The notes under the pieces were generated by a model. That model saw nothing but the letters and a program-made list of their open reading frames with translations. It did not search any database and had not been told where the DNA came from. This document shows positions 16,924 to 25,640 of a stretch of 64,000 bases of DNA, piece by piece (position 1 is the stretch's first letter; the number at the start of each line of letters is the position of its first letter). The translations under genes were made by a program, and so were the position numbers. The DNA comes from PALSA-612 sp963846915 (GTDB lineage: Bacteria > Actinomycetota > Thermoleophilia > Gaiellales > Gaiellaceae): NCBI GenBank assembly GCA_963846915.1, contig CAWJXV010000009.1, positions 558,001 through 622,000 of the forward strand. The letters are read 5' to 3'.

Positions 16924-18305
16924 TCCCGGAACAGGTTCCGAACCACGTCGACGGTAAGGACGCGCCCGCCGCGTCGGGCGAGTGGCTCGACAAGCACCGG
17001 CCGGCGGACGGCTCGCTCCTCTGCCGCTTGGCCAGGTCCGCGGCGGAGGATGTCGACGCTGCGGTTGCGGCGGCTCGCGGCGCGCAGCCGGACTGGGCGG
17101 CGCGCACGGTCGTCTCGCGCGGCGAGCTGTGCCGTGAGCTCGCGCTCGCCTTGCGGGAGCAGCGGGAGGAACTGTCAGAGGCGGTCGCAGCCGAGACGGG
17201 CAAGTCCCTCGAGCTCGCGCGGGGCGAGACGGACGCCGCGATCGAGATGGGCTTCTTCGTCGCCGGTGAAGGACGACGCTCCTACGGGCGGACGACGACG
17301 GCGAGCATGGAACACCGGACCGTGATGTCCGTGCGGCAGCCCGTTGGCGTGGCCGGGCTCGTGATCTCGTTCAACACGCCGCTTCCGAACGTGGCCTGGA
17401 AGGTGTTCCCGGCGATCCTGTGCGGGAATACCTGCGTCCTCAAGCCCTCCGAGCACACCCCGGCGTCCGCGTACCACTTTGCAACACTGTGTTGCGAAGT
17501 CGGCCTGCCGCAGGGCGTGCTGAACGTGGTGCAGGGGCTCGGGCCGGAGGCAGGCGCGGCGCTCGTCGAGCATCCGGGCGTCGACCTCCTCAGCTTCACG
17601 GGCTCTGCGGAGACGGGCCGGTGGGTGAACGAGACCGGGGCGCGGCGGCTGGCGAAGGTCTGCCTCGAGCTCGGCGGCAAGAACGCGCTCGTCGTCTGCG
17701 ACGACGCCGACCTCGACAGCGCCGTGCGCTGGGCGCTCGCCTCCGCGTTCTCGAACGCCGGTCAACGCTGCGCGTCCGCGAGCCGCATCGTCGTGTTCGA
17801 CCAGGTCTACGAGGCGTTTCGCGACCGCTTCGTGGCCGAGGCCGCCGGCTACGACGCGGGGCCGGTGATCAGCGAGGCGGCGGTCGAGAGGCTCGTGGCG
17901 GCCGGCGCAGCGCGCATCGACCGGCCCGGCTTCTGGGTTGCGCCGACGGTGCTCGAGGGCGTCGCGCCCGACGCGGACGTGTCCTGTGCGGAGCTGTTCG
18001 GCCCGGTCACGATTCTCTACCGCGTGGGCGGCTTCGACGAGGCGCTCGCACTCGTCAACGACTCGCCGTACGGGCTGACCGCGGCGATCCATACGGCGAA
18101 CGTCCACCGGGCGATGCGCTTTGCCGAGCAGGTGCAGGCCGGCGTCGTCGTCGTCAACGGCGGCACGCACGGCTCGGAGCCGCACATGGGCTTCGGCGGC
18201 GTCAAGCAGTCCGGCACGGGCTGGCGCGAGGCGGGCGTGGAGGCGCTCGACGTCTACTCCGAGTGGAAGTACGTCAACCTGATCACCGACCCGGCGAAGA
18301 CATGA
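16920..18305 (+). CDS. NAD(P)-dependent aldehyde dehydrogenase
   Basis: 461-aa aldehyde dehydrogenase, somewhat shorter than the usual 480-500. The general base Glu is residue 250 in CLELGGKN and the catalytic Cys is residue 284 in SNAGQRCAS. LKPSEHTPASA and FTGSAETG are the cofactor segments, and GPVISEAAVE, WVAPTVL, GYGL-like SPYGLTAAIHT and GFGGVKQSGTG complete the fold. The missing residues lie between the Cys and GPVIS. It oxidises an aldehyde to an acid, possibly an aldose or glycolaldehyde linked to the transketolase step. A 17-nt palindromic sequence at 17479-17495 inside the gene recurs at 54577. Confidence 0.92.
   Translation: MIPEQVPNHVDGKDAPAASGEWLDKHRPADGSLLCRLARSAAEDVDAAVAAARGAQPDWAARTVVSRGELCRELALALREQREELSEAVAAETGKSLELARGETDAAIEMGFFVAGEGRRSYGRTTTASMEHRTVMSVRQPVGVAGLVISFNTPLPNVAWKVFPAILCGNTCVLKPSEHTPASAYHFATLCCEVGLPQGVLNVVQGLGPEAGAALVEHPGVDLLSFTGSAETGRWVNETGARRLAKVCLELGGKNALVVCDDADLDSAVRWALASAFSNAGQRCASASRIVVFDQVYEAFRDRFVAEAAGYDAGPVISEAAVERLVAAGAARIDRPGFWVAPTVLEGVAPDADVSCAELFGPVTILYRVGGFDEALALVNDSPYGLTAAIHTANVHRAMRFAEQVQAGVVVVNGGTHGSEPHMGFGGVKQSGTGWREAGVEALDVYSEWKYVNLITDPAKT
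17479..17495. repeat. palindromic repeat copy 1 (inside the ALDH gene)
   Basis: TTGCAACACTGTGTTGC is identical to 54577-54593. Here it lies in frame within the aldehyde dehydrogenase and encodes FATLCCE without any visible length change relative to the family. Confidence 0.7.
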
Positions 18306-19036
18306 CCCCGACGCTCGTGGCATTCGTCCCGGCCCGAGCCGGGTCCGAGCGCGTTCCGGGGAAGAACGTTCGCCGGCTCGACCGCCATCCCCTGATCGCC
18401 TATGCGATCGCGGCCGCCCGGCAGTCCGGTGTGGCGGACCGGGTCGTCTGCTCGACCGACTCCGAGGAGATCGCCGAGATCGCGCGCTGGTACGGCGCGG
18501 ACGTACCGTTTCTCCGTCCTGAGGAGTACTCCGGGTCGACGTCACCCGACATCGAGTGGCTCTCCGACACCCTCGACCGGCTCCCCGAACGGTACGAGTT
18601 GTTCGCGATCGTCCGCCCGACGAGCCCGTTCCGGGGCCCCGATGCGCTTCGCCGCGCGCGAGACCGGTTGCTCGAGGTGCCGGAGGCTTCCTCGATCCGG
18701 GCAGTCGAGGTCGCCAGGCAGCATCCCGGGAAGATGTGGCTCTTCGAGGGGCAGACGATGCGGCCGTTCGTCGACCAGTCCGACCTCGCCGTGCCGTGGC
18801 ACGACAGCCAGTACCAGAGCCTGCCGAAGGTCTACGTCCAGACGAGTGCGCTCGAGATCGCGTGGTCGCGTGTCGTCGCCGAGGGTTCGCTCGGCGGACA
18901 TGTTCGCGTGCCCTTCCTCGCGGAGGGCCACGAGGGGTTCAGCATCGACTACGAGGAAGACTGGCGTCGCGCCGAAGACCTCGTGGCTGCAGGTGTCGTC
19001 CTGCCGCGGATCGACGTCGACCCGTGGCAGCCGTGA
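18302..19036 (+). CDS. neuA: NeuA-like CMP-sugar acid cytidylyltransferase
   Basis: 244-aa nucleotidyltransferase that activates the NeuB product with CTP. The N-terminal signature FVPARAGSERVPGKNVRRL is the CTP-binding P-loop-like segment of the NeuA/KdsB superfamily. CSTDSEEIAEIARWYGADVP follows, and VRPTSPFRGPDALRRA plus QTSALEIAW are family motifs. The Ile/Asp near the end (FSIDYEEDWRRAE) matches the conserved DIDTPEDLE-type end of NeuA proteins. It lacks the C-terminal acetylhydrolase domain of some NeuA enzymes. ATG start in an ATGA overlap with the ALDH gene, and the stop overlaps the transketolase GTG. Confidence 0.88.
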   Translation: MTPTLVAFVPARAGSERVPGKNVRRLDRHPLIAYAIAAARQSGVADRVVCSTDSEEIAEIARWYGADVPFLRPEEYSGSTSPDIEWLSDTLDRLPERYELFAIVRPTSPFRGPDALRRARDRLLEVPEASSIRAVEVARQHPGKMWLFEGQTMRPFVDQSDLAVPWHDSQYQSLPKVYVQTSALEIAWSRVVAEGSLGGHVRVPFLAEGHEGFSIDYEEDWRRAEDLVAAGVVLPRIDVDPWQP

Positions 19037-20985
19037 TCGAGCTCGCGCTGATCCCCCGCAGCGAGTTCGAGCGCGTTCGCATCGCCGACGTGTCGCGCGA
19101 CGACCGCCTGTCGCTGCTCGGCGACATGGCCCGCGCGAACGCCCTGACGGCCGTGAAGCGCGCCGGCTCGGGCCATCTCGGATCCAGCTTCAGCGCGATG
19201 GACATCGTCGTCCACCTGTTCGAGGAGGAGCTGACGACGGTACAGGTCGGCTTCGACCACCCGGACCGCGACATCTACTTCTCGTCCAAGGGCCACGACG
19301 TTCCCGGTCTCTACGCGGTGCTCCACTCGCTCGGCGTGATCCCGACCGATCGCCTGCTGCGGCTGCGGCGGCTCGGCGGCCTCGACGGTCACCCCGACGT
19401 CGGCGTGCCCGGGATCGAGGCCAACTCGGGCTCGCTCGGCATGGGCATCTCGAAGGGCCGCGGCATGGCCTGGGCGAAGCGGTTCCTCGGCCGCGGCGGC
19501 CGCGTGGTCGTGATGGTCGGGGACGGCGAGCTGCAGGAGGGGCAGAACTGGGAGGCGCTGCAGGCCGGCGCGCACGAGGCGATGGGCAACCTGATCGTGA
19601 TCGTCGACCGCAACGAGCTCCAGTCGGACAGGCGGACCGAGGAGATCCTCGCCCTCGGCGACCTGGAGGAGAAGGTGCGGCGCTTCGGCTGGTACGTCGA
19701 CGTCTGCGACGGCCACGACCACGTCCGGCTGCGGGAGGCGTTCGAGGACTTCCACTCCGACGTCGACCACCCGAAGCTCTTGCTGGCGCACACGATCAAG
19801 GGCAAGGGCGTGTCGTTCATGGAGCATCCTCGTGCGCTGGAGGAGGGTGGCGGTACGTATCGCTGGCACGCCGGGGCGCCCGACGACGAGACGTTCGGGC
19901 GCGCGTTCGCAGAGCTGACCGGGCGGATCGGCGAGCGCTTCGACGCGCTGGGACTGGGCGAGCTCGCGCTTGAGGCGGTGCCTCCGCTCGACGACGAGCC
20001 GGCGTCGAGCCTCGAGGGCGAGCCCGTCAGCGGCGCCGGCACGCGCGAGCCGAAGCTGAAGGAGGCCGCGGAGTACGTCGCCGAGGCGTACGGCGAGGCG
20101 GTGCTCGAGCTCGCCGGTCGGCACCCGGAGCTCGTCGTCCTCGACGCCGACCTGGCCTCCGACTGCCGCGTCCGCGGCGTCGAGCTCGGCCATCCCGAGC
20201 AGTTCGTCGAGGTCGGCATCGCCGAGCAGGACATGGTCTCGATGGCCGCCGGGCTTGCGCGACAGGGGCTGCTGCCGGTCGTCAACTCGTTCGCGTCCTT
20301 CCTCGCCTCTCGCGCGAACGAGCAGATCTACAACGCCGCCAGCGAGGGGGCGCGGATCGTCTACGCGCTCCACTACGCGGGCCTGATCCCGGCCGGGCCG
20401 GGCAAGTCGCACCAGAGCCTGCGCGACGTGTCGTTGCTCGCCGCGCTGCCGGGCGTCACGATCGTCCAGCCCGGGAACGCGGCGGAGACGCGCGCCGTGG
20501 TCGAGTGGGCCGTCGGAGACGCCGCCGACAGCGTCGCGATCCGCCTCGCGATCGGCCCGTCGCCGCGCCGGATCGAGCTCCCGAAGGGGTACGAGCTCGT
20601 CGTCGGCCGCGGGACGGTGCTGGCGCCGGGCACCGACGCCGTCGTGCTCGCGTACGGGCCGGTGATGCTGCACGAGGCGCTGACCGCGGCCGAGATCCTG
20701 GGGGCGCGCGAGGTCAGCCTGGCCGTCGTCGACATGCCGTGGCTGAACCGCTTCGACGGAACCTGGCTCGAGGAGACGGTCGCGCCCTTCGAGCACCTGT
20801 TCGTGGTCGAGGACCACGCGCCCGTCGGTGCGCTCGGCGATGCGCTCCGTCGCGAGCTCGAGCGGCCGGTGGCGGTCTTCGGCGTCGAGGGCTGGCCCGC
20901 GTGCGGCACGCCGGCCGAGGCGCTTCGCTTCCACGGGCTCGACGGCGTCTCGCTCGCCGACCGCATCGCCGCGGCAGTTCGTTGA
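19033..20985 (+). CDS. transketolase, full length, inside a nonulosonate operon
   Basis: 650-aa TPP enzyme with all three transketolase domains on one chain. The PP domain has SGHLGSSFSAMDIVVHLFEE and the TPP/Mg motif GDGELQEGQNWEAL. The Pyr domain contains FVEVGIAEQDMVSMAAGLA with the catalytic Glu, then NSFASFLASRANEQIYNA. A C-terminal domain from about residue 520 is complete. It transfers two-carbon ketol units between phosphosugars in central metabolism. A copy embedded between NeuA and a GT4 gene is probably a dedicated paralogue making a sugar precursor. GTG 19033 is chosen for its GTGA overlap; GTG 19024 is an alternative. Confidence 0.9.
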   Translation: MIELALIPRSEFERVRIADVSRDDRLSLLGDMARANALTAVKRAGSGHLGSSFSAMDIVVHLFEEELTTVQVGFDHPDRDIYFSSKGHDVPGLYAVLHSLGVIPTDRLLRLRRLGGLDGHPDVGVPGIEANSGSLGMGISKGRGMAWAKRFLGRGGRVVVMVGDGELQEGQNWEALQAGAHEAMGNLIVIVDRNELQSDRRTEEILALGDLEEKVRRFGWYVDVCDGHDHVRLREAFEDFHSDVDHPKLLLAHTIKGKGVSFMEHPRALEEGGGTYRWHAGAPDDETFGRAFAELTGRIGERFDALGLGELALEAVPPLDDEPASSLEGEPVSGAGTREPKLKEAAEYVAEAYGEAVLELAGRHPELVVLDADLASDCRVRGVELGHPEQFVEVGIAEQDMVSMAAGLARQGLLPVVNSFASFLASRANEQIYNAASEGARIVYALHYAGLIPAGPGKSHQSLRDVSLLAALPGVTIVQPGNAAETRAVVEWAVGDAADSVAIRLAIGPSPRRIELPKGYELVVGRGTVLAPGTDAVVLAYGPVMLHEALTAAEILGAREVSLAVVDMPWLNRFDGTWLEETVAPFEHLFVVEDHAPVGALGDALRRELERPVAVFGVEGWPACGTPAEALRFHGLDGVSLADRIAAAVR

Positions 20986-21992
20986 AGGTCGCCGTCCTGA
21001 CGACGTCCTATCCTCGGGACGCGTCCGATCCGGCCGGGGTGTTCATCCGCGATGCGGTCGAGGACCTGCGGGCACGTGGCGTCGAGGTCGAGGTCGTCTC
21101 GCCGGCGACGTTCCGGCACTTCGGGATCGCCTACGGCGCCGGGATCGCGGGCAACCTGCGCCGCTCACCCGGTAAAGCCCTGCTCCTGCCGGCCTTTCTC
21201 GCCGAGTACGCACGCGCAGCACGCCGTACCGCCTCCGACGCCGACCTCGTCCACGCCCACTGGCTTCCGTCGGGCCTGCCCGCGCGCGCGACCGGCAAGC
21301 CGTACCTGCTGACGATGCACGGCACCGACGCCGAGCTCGCGCGGCGCGCGCCGGCGCTCTTCCGGCCGGTCGTCAGAGCCGCGCGAACGGTGCTGTGTGT
21401 CTCCGAGTCGTTGACGCAGACGGCGCACGAGCTGGGTGCGCGCGAGGTGCGCGTCGTCCCGGTCGGGATCGACGTCCCGGACGTGACCGTCGAGCCCGAC
21501 GACCCGCCGCACGTGCTCTTCGTCGGGCGGCTGTCGGAGGAGAAGGGTGTGCTCGAGCTGGTGGAGGCGGCGGGCGACCTGCCGCTCGTCGTAGTCGGCG
21601 ACGGGCCGTTGCGCGAGCGTATCCCCGGCGCGCTCGGGTTCGTGCCGCCGGCCGAGCTCGGCGGCTATCTCGACCGCGCGGCGGTGGTCGTCTGCCCGTC
21701 GCGCCGCGAGGGGTACGGCGTCGTCGCCCGCGAGGCGATGGCGCACGCGCGGCCGGTCGTCGCGACGGCGGTCGGCGGCCTCGCCGAGGCGATCGTCGAC
21801 GGCGAGTCAGGCCTGCTCGTCCCGCCCGGCGACGTCGTGGCGCTGCGCGCCGCACTCGAGCGGCTGCTCGGCGACGCCGAGCTGAGAGCCCGTCTCGGCG
21901 CGCGAGGGCGCGAGCGTGTCGAGGAGCGGTACTCACGGAAGGTGGCCGCCGAGGCCACGCTCGCAGCGTACGAGCAGGTGCTCTCGCCCTAG
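20982..21992 (+). CDS. GT4 glycosyltransferase
   Basis: 336-aa GT-B enzyme. It opens KVAVLTTSYPRDASDPAGVF, with HAHWLPSGLPARATGKPYLL and TMHGTDAEL in the acceptor domain. In the donor domain, FVGRLSEEKGVLELVEA and VVVGDGPLRERI are followed by the E-x7-E motif in SRREGYGVVAREAMAHARPVV. It is the last gene of the operon that starts at 15071, so it may transfer the CMP-activated acid or the sugar next to it; the fold makes a normal NDP-sugar donor more likely. TTG start in a TTGA overlap. It shares four bases with the convergent gene. Confidence 0.88.
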   Translation: MKVAVLTTSYPRDASDPAGVFIRDAVEDLRARGVEVEVVSPATFRHFGIAYGAGIAGNLRRSPGKALLLPAFLAEYARAARRTASDADLVHAHWLPSGLPARATGKPYLLTMHGTDAELARRAPALFRPVVRAARTVLCVSESLTQTAHELGAREVRVVPVGIDVPDVTVEPDDPPHVLFVGRLSEEKGVLELVEAAGDLPLVVVGDGPLRERIPGALGFVPPAELGGYLDRAAVVVCPSRREGYGVVAREAMAHARPVVATAVGGLAEAIVDGESGLLVPPGDVVALRAALERLLGDAELRARLGARGRERVEERYSRKVAAEATLAAYEQVLSP

Positions 21993-23731
21993 CGAACGGT
22001 CCGCGAGAGCAACGGAGCCGATGGCCGCCAGCGGTCGCGGAGTATGGCGACGTACCGCACCGGACGGCTGCGCGCTGCGAGCGAGTCCATGCAGGTCGCA
22101 CCGCGGGTTCTGCACACTAGCCTCGCCCCGCGTGTCGCAGGGAGGAACGGCTGCGATCCGGTACGGGCATAGACGAGCAATTCGCGCGGCCGGGGGTCGG
22201 TGGGCCAGCCGACGGCGATCCGAACGCCGGCTCGCGTCCGGACGACCCGCAGGGACGCGGGCGGCGCCGGTCTCGTCAGGTCGTCGAGCGCATTCCGCAT
22301 GAACTGCTGCAAGCCGGCGTTGCTCTGGGCCGACGCGGGATCGAGTCCCCAGCTGAACCGGAGCGTGCCGGCGCTGAAGACGCGCGCGCCCGACGCGGCC
22401 GTGTAGCGCACCGCGTCGAAGCTCGGCGTACCGGGAGTGTGGAAGAGGACGGTGAGCGGCGGAGTCGTGCAGCCGGGGCTGATCAGGTCCCACTCGTAGC
22501 CCACCAGACCCGGCAGGACGGTCGTGGGCGCGAAGCCCGTGCGCGCGAACCAGGGGTCGGAGAGAGCGGCGGGGTTCACGGTGAGATCCTTGATCCCGAT
22601 GCTCTGATTCCCGGGCTCGACGATGCCCTGGACGCCGAGGAGCTGGCATTCGGGTCGAGGAGGAACGAGGTTCCGGGACATGACCGTCTCGAGGGCGGGA
22701 TCCGTCTCCGGGTCTCGTGAGGCTTTGCGGTACTCGACGACCGTTCGGCGACCGTTCTCGTAGCGCATCTGCCAGAAGTCGATGTTCGCCCCGACGAACG
22801 CGAGATTGGTGCCCAGGTCGCGGGCGCGTTCGAACGCGTCGCGTATCCGCTTCGTCCAGTACTCGTCATGACCGGCCACCATCACGAGACGATGGCGAAG
22901 CAGCTCGCCGGGACCTGCGTCGGTGTCGACGTCGGTCGTGTACGAGACGTCGTAGCCGCCGCGCTCGAGAAAGCGGACGAGAGGGAACTCCGAGATCTGC
23001 GGGAGGTTCGCGTTGTCCGTCGCGGGGCCGTCCGCCGTCTTCATCGTCCTCTCGTTGTACGGCCGGTCGAAGGAGACATGGTTGTCGCCGTCGCCGTTGA
23101 AGTTGAAGTAGAGGCTCCGGCCGCCCCAATCGTTGTACGCCTGCCAGGTGTTGACCGGGGCCTGCACGAGGACGGCCGAATCCTGCCTCGGCTGCTCGCG
23201 CACGATGAACGGCACCCAGCTCCCGCGGCCCGCCTCCGGCCCTTCGGTGAGGACCAGCTCGGCCAGGTAGTAGCCGCTCGTCCAGGCGCGCGAGACGGTG
23301 ATTCTGTCGGTCACCGGCCAGCCCGCGTTCAGGTAGCCCGTGACTGGATCGAACGGAGGGACCGGCCGAGGCGAGCCGGCTTGGTCGAGCCCGCAGCCCG
23401 GGATACAGGCGACTCGCCGGGCTCCGGCGCCCGCGTACCAACCGATCCGGTAGATGTCGACGCGGTATCGCGCCGCCGGACTCGTCGAGACGTGGAGATC
23501 GATCCTGTTTCCGGCGACGAAGCTGACCCTGGAGGCGTAGCCCTCGACTGCAGCGGGGGCGGCGCGAGGCAGACGCCAGCCGGGGCTGCCGGGAAGCGCG
23601 TTCTCGCGCAGGATCGGGTTTGCCGCCCCGGTCGCCCTCGTGGCCGCATTCGTGCTCGCACCGACAGCGAGACCGGCGATCACGAGGAGGGCAAAGGCGA
23701 CGCTCAGGCGCGTTCGCGCCGTGCTCAGCAC
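21989..23731 (-). CDS. exported N,N-dimethylformamidase-like protein (DUF6605 type)
   Basis: 580-aa protein with an N-terminal signal peptide or anchor (TRLSVAFALLVIAGLAVGAS) and a large extracellular domain. The domain matches the C-terminal domain of the N,N-dimethylformamidase large subunit: YRIGWYAGAGAR, SGYYLAELVLTEG, VQAPVNTWQAYNDWGGRSLY, VSFDRPYN, FLERGGYDVSYTTDVD, AGHDEYWTKRIRDAFERARD and FVGANIDFWQMRYE. Its activity in this setting is unknown; a sugar-directed or amide-directed hydrolase is possible. The GTG start is set by TAGAAT 7 nt upstream. Divergent from the sulfotransferase. Confidence 0.82.
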   Translation of the reverse strand: MLSTARTRLSVAFALLVIAGLAVGASTNAATRATGAANPILRENALPGSPGWRLPRAAPAAVEGYASRVSFVAGNRIDLHVSTSPAARYRVDIYRIGWYAGAGARRVACIPGCGLDQAGSPRPVPPFDPVTGYLNAGWPVTDRITVSRAWTSGYYLAELVLTEGPEAGRGSWVPFIVREQPRQDSAVLVQAPVNTWQAYNDWGGRSLYFNFNGDGDNHVSFDRPYNERTMKTADGPATDNANLPQISEFPLVRFLERGGYDVSYTTDVDTDAGPGELLRHRLVMVAGHDEYWTKRIRDAFERARDLGTNLAFVGANIDFWQMRYENGRRTVVEYRKASRDPETDPALETVMSRNLVPPRPECQLLGVQGIVEPGNQSIGIKDLTVNPAALSDPWFARTGFAPTTVLPGLVGYEWDLISPGCTTPPLTVLFHTPGTPSFDAVRYTAASGARVFSAGTLRFSWGLDPASAQSNAGLQQFMRNALDDLTRPAPPASLRVVRTRAGVRIAVGWPTDPRPRELLVYARTGSQPFLPATRGARLVCRTRGATCMDSLAARSRPVRYVAILRDRWRPSAPLLSRTVR

Positions 23732-23738
23732 ACGGATG

Positions 23739-23744
23739 ATTCTA
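23739..23744 (-). promoter_or_regulatory. -10 element of the DMFase-like gene
   Basis: TAGAAT on the minus strand, 7 nt before the GTG at 23731; leaderless arrangement, back to back with the sulfotransferase promoter. Confidence 0.55.
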
Positions 23745-23756
23745 GGGAACCGCGAG

Positions 23757-23762
23757 TAAGGT
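23757..23762 (+). promoter_or_regulatory. -10 element of the sulfotransferase gene
   Basis: TAAGGT, 7 nt before the GTG at 23770; leaderless arrangement. Confidence 0.5.
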
Positions 23763-23769
23763 CCGGCCG

Positions 23770-24933
23770 GTGAGCGCGACGGACGAATATCGCCGGATCG
23801 ACGCCTTGCTCGAGGCGCGCGCCCGCGAGTATCCCCGCCGGACCGAGCCAACGTGGAGCACGCTGCTGGGAGCGATCGACGACGTCGCGACGCGCCTCCG
23901 TGAGCGGGTGCAGACGGAGCCGGAGACCCTGCCGCTGCCCGGCTTCTACGAGCGTCCCGTTTTCGTCGTCGGCCACCGCAAGACGGGAACGACGCTCCTG
24001 CAAGAGCTGCTTGACGCTCATCCGCAGTTGGTCGTGCTCCCGGGGGAGTCGAACCACTTCCTGACCTTCCTGCCACGGTTCGGCACGCTTCCGCCGGAGC
24101 GCATCGCCGTCGAGGCGCAGCGGTGGTGGATGCTCCGGCTGATCACGCCGTCCGGCATCGCGCCGTTCTGGGCCGCCGGGAAGCCCTGGGAGCTCGACGC
24201 CGACCCGTATGCCGCCTTTTCCCGCAGTCTCGTCGGGCTCGTGCTCGCGAACCCGGACAGGGATCCGCTCGGGATCGCGGCGGTCGCCCTCGCATCCGGT
24301 TCGCGGTCCGCGTGGGTGGAGAAGACGCCCGGCCACGAACACGAGGCCGACCGGATCCTCGCCGCATACCCGCGGGCGCGCTTCGTCCACGTCGTCCGGG
24401 ATCCGCGCAGCGTCGCCGCCGCGATCGTGAGGCTCGACCGCGCCACCGACCGGTCGACGGACGTGCTCGGCGTCGGGCTCACCGTGCGCCGGTCGTTCGA
24501 GGCGGCGGAGCGGAACCGGCGGTCGCTCGGAGAGCGCTACCTCGTCCTGCGCTACGAGGAGCTCGTGACCGAGCCCGAGGCCACCATGCGGCGCGTCGCC
24601 GGCCTCGCAGGGCTCGACTGGGTCGACACGCTCCTGACGCCGACGGTCGGCGGTGAGGCTGCGACGTCGAACTCGGCGTGGTCGGCACGCCGGGTCACCG
24701 GGGAGATCGAGAGCCGGCAGCTCGACCTCTGGCGAAACGAGCTGGACGCCCGCTCGCTCGACCTGGTCGCGGCCGCGACGGGTCGGGTCGCGCGCCCGTT
24801 CGGCTACGACCTGCCTCGCCCGGGACCGCTATCGCTCGCGACCGTGGGCAGGCGTCGCGCGCGGAACGCGATCGGATCGCGCGTTCAGGAGAGCGTGCAG
24901 GAGAAGACCGTCTCCTCGGCGACGAGCCCGTAA
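23770..24933 (+). CDS. sulfotransferase family protein
   Basis: 387-aa PAPS-dependent sulfotransferase (Sulfotransfer_3 type). The 5'-phosphosulfate loop is FVVGHRKTGTTLLQELLDAH near residues 57-76, and the 3'-phosphate-binding segment is RFVHVVRDPRSVAAAIVRL. LVLRYEELVTEPEATMRRVA is also typical. The Trp/Pro-rich central region (WWMLRLITPSGIAPFWAAG) is probably the acceptor pocket. It would sulfate a sugar hydroxyl of the exported glycan or a lipid. The 3' end overlaps the convergent methyltransferase by 49 nt. Confidence 0.88.
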   Translation: MSATDEYRRIDALLEARAREYPRRTEPTWSTLLGAIDDVATRLRERVQTEPETLPLPGFYERPVFVVGHRKTGTTLLQELLDAHPQLVVLPGESNHFLTFLPRFGTLPPERIAVEAQRWWMLRLITPSGIAPFWAAGKPWELDADPYAAFSRSLVGLVLANPDRDPLGIAAVALASGSRSAWVEKTPGHEHEADRILAAYPRARFVHVVRDPRSVAAAIVRLDRATDRSTDVLGVGLTVRRSFEAAERNRRSLGERYLVLRYEELVTEPEATMRRVAGLAGLDWVDTLLTPTVGGEAATSNSAWSARRVTGEIESRQLDLWRNELDARSLDLVAAATGRVARPFGYDLPRPGPLSLATVGRRRARNAIGSRVQESVQEKTVSSATSP

Positions 24934-25640
24934 GACCGCACGGTCCGGGGGCCGAGGAGCTGCAGCGCGGAGGCCGCGCGCGCCCGGAAGCCGGCCTCCT
25001 CGAGACGAGAGACGTAGTCGGCCTCCGCGTACAGGCGCACGTGCGTCGGATCGCCGAAGCGGCTCGCCCGCTCCTCGGGCGAGAGCGGGCGAGCGGGATC
25101 CTCCTCGTCGGTCACCTGCGCCTTCGATGCGATTGGCACCTGGAGGACGGCGAAGCCGCCCGGTGCGAGCACGCGGCGGAGTTCGCGCATCGCCGCCCGG
25201 TCGTCCCGCACGTGCTCGAGGACGTGCGAGCAGATGATCGCGTCGTAGGAAGCGTCGTGCCTGGGGATCGCAGCCAGGTCGGAGTGGAAGTCGACGCCGG
25301 GCATGGCCAGGTCGGTGGTCTCGTACGTCGGCTGCTGCCGCGCGATCGCCTTCCGGAGCCGCGCCTCCGGGGCGACGTGGAGGACGCGCATCGGTGTCCG
25401 GAACAGCTCCGTGTGCCGCCGTAGGAACAGGTAAAGGAGGCGCTCGCGGTCGTTCGAGCGGCACCAGGGGCACTCGGCCTCGCGCAGGCCGCCGCCGACG
25501 ATTCCGAGCTCGATGTAGACCGGCAGGTCGCGCCCGCGCGGCTGCAGCTTCCGGAAGCGCAGGTGGCAGAACGGGCAGCGGTAGCGCAGTCCGAGGAACG
25601 GGAGGACGTCGAGCGTCCGTCGGAGGTGCGCGCGGAGCAT
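24885..25640 (-). CDS. SAM-dependent methyltransferase with N-terminal zinc ribbon
   Basis: 251-aa Methyltransf_11-type enzyme preceded by two Cys pairs: CPFC near residue 22 and CPWC near residue 58, a probable structural zinc site. The methyltransferase part has RVLHVAPEARLRKAIA in place of the glycine-rich motif I, then YETTDLAMPGVDFHSDL, YDAIICSHVLEHVRDD and ELRRVLAPGGFAVLQVP. This zinc-ribbon group is known from polysaccharide loci. ATG 25640 overlaps the stop of the upstream gene (ATGA), so the two are translationally coupled; an in-frame ATG at 25664 is less likely. Confidence 0.85.
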   Translation of the reverse strand: MLRAHLRRTLDVLPFLGLRYRCPFCHLRFRKLQPRGRDLPVYIELGIVGGGLREAECPWCRSNDRERLLYLFLRRHTELFRTPMRVLHVAPEARLRKAIARQQPTYETTDLAMPGVDFHSDLAAIPRHDASYDAIICSHVLEHVRDDRAAMRELRRVLAPGGFAVLQVPIASKAQVTDEEDPARPLSPEERASRFGDPTHVRLYAEADYVSRLEEAGFRARAASALQLLGPRTVRSYGLVAEETVFSCTLS

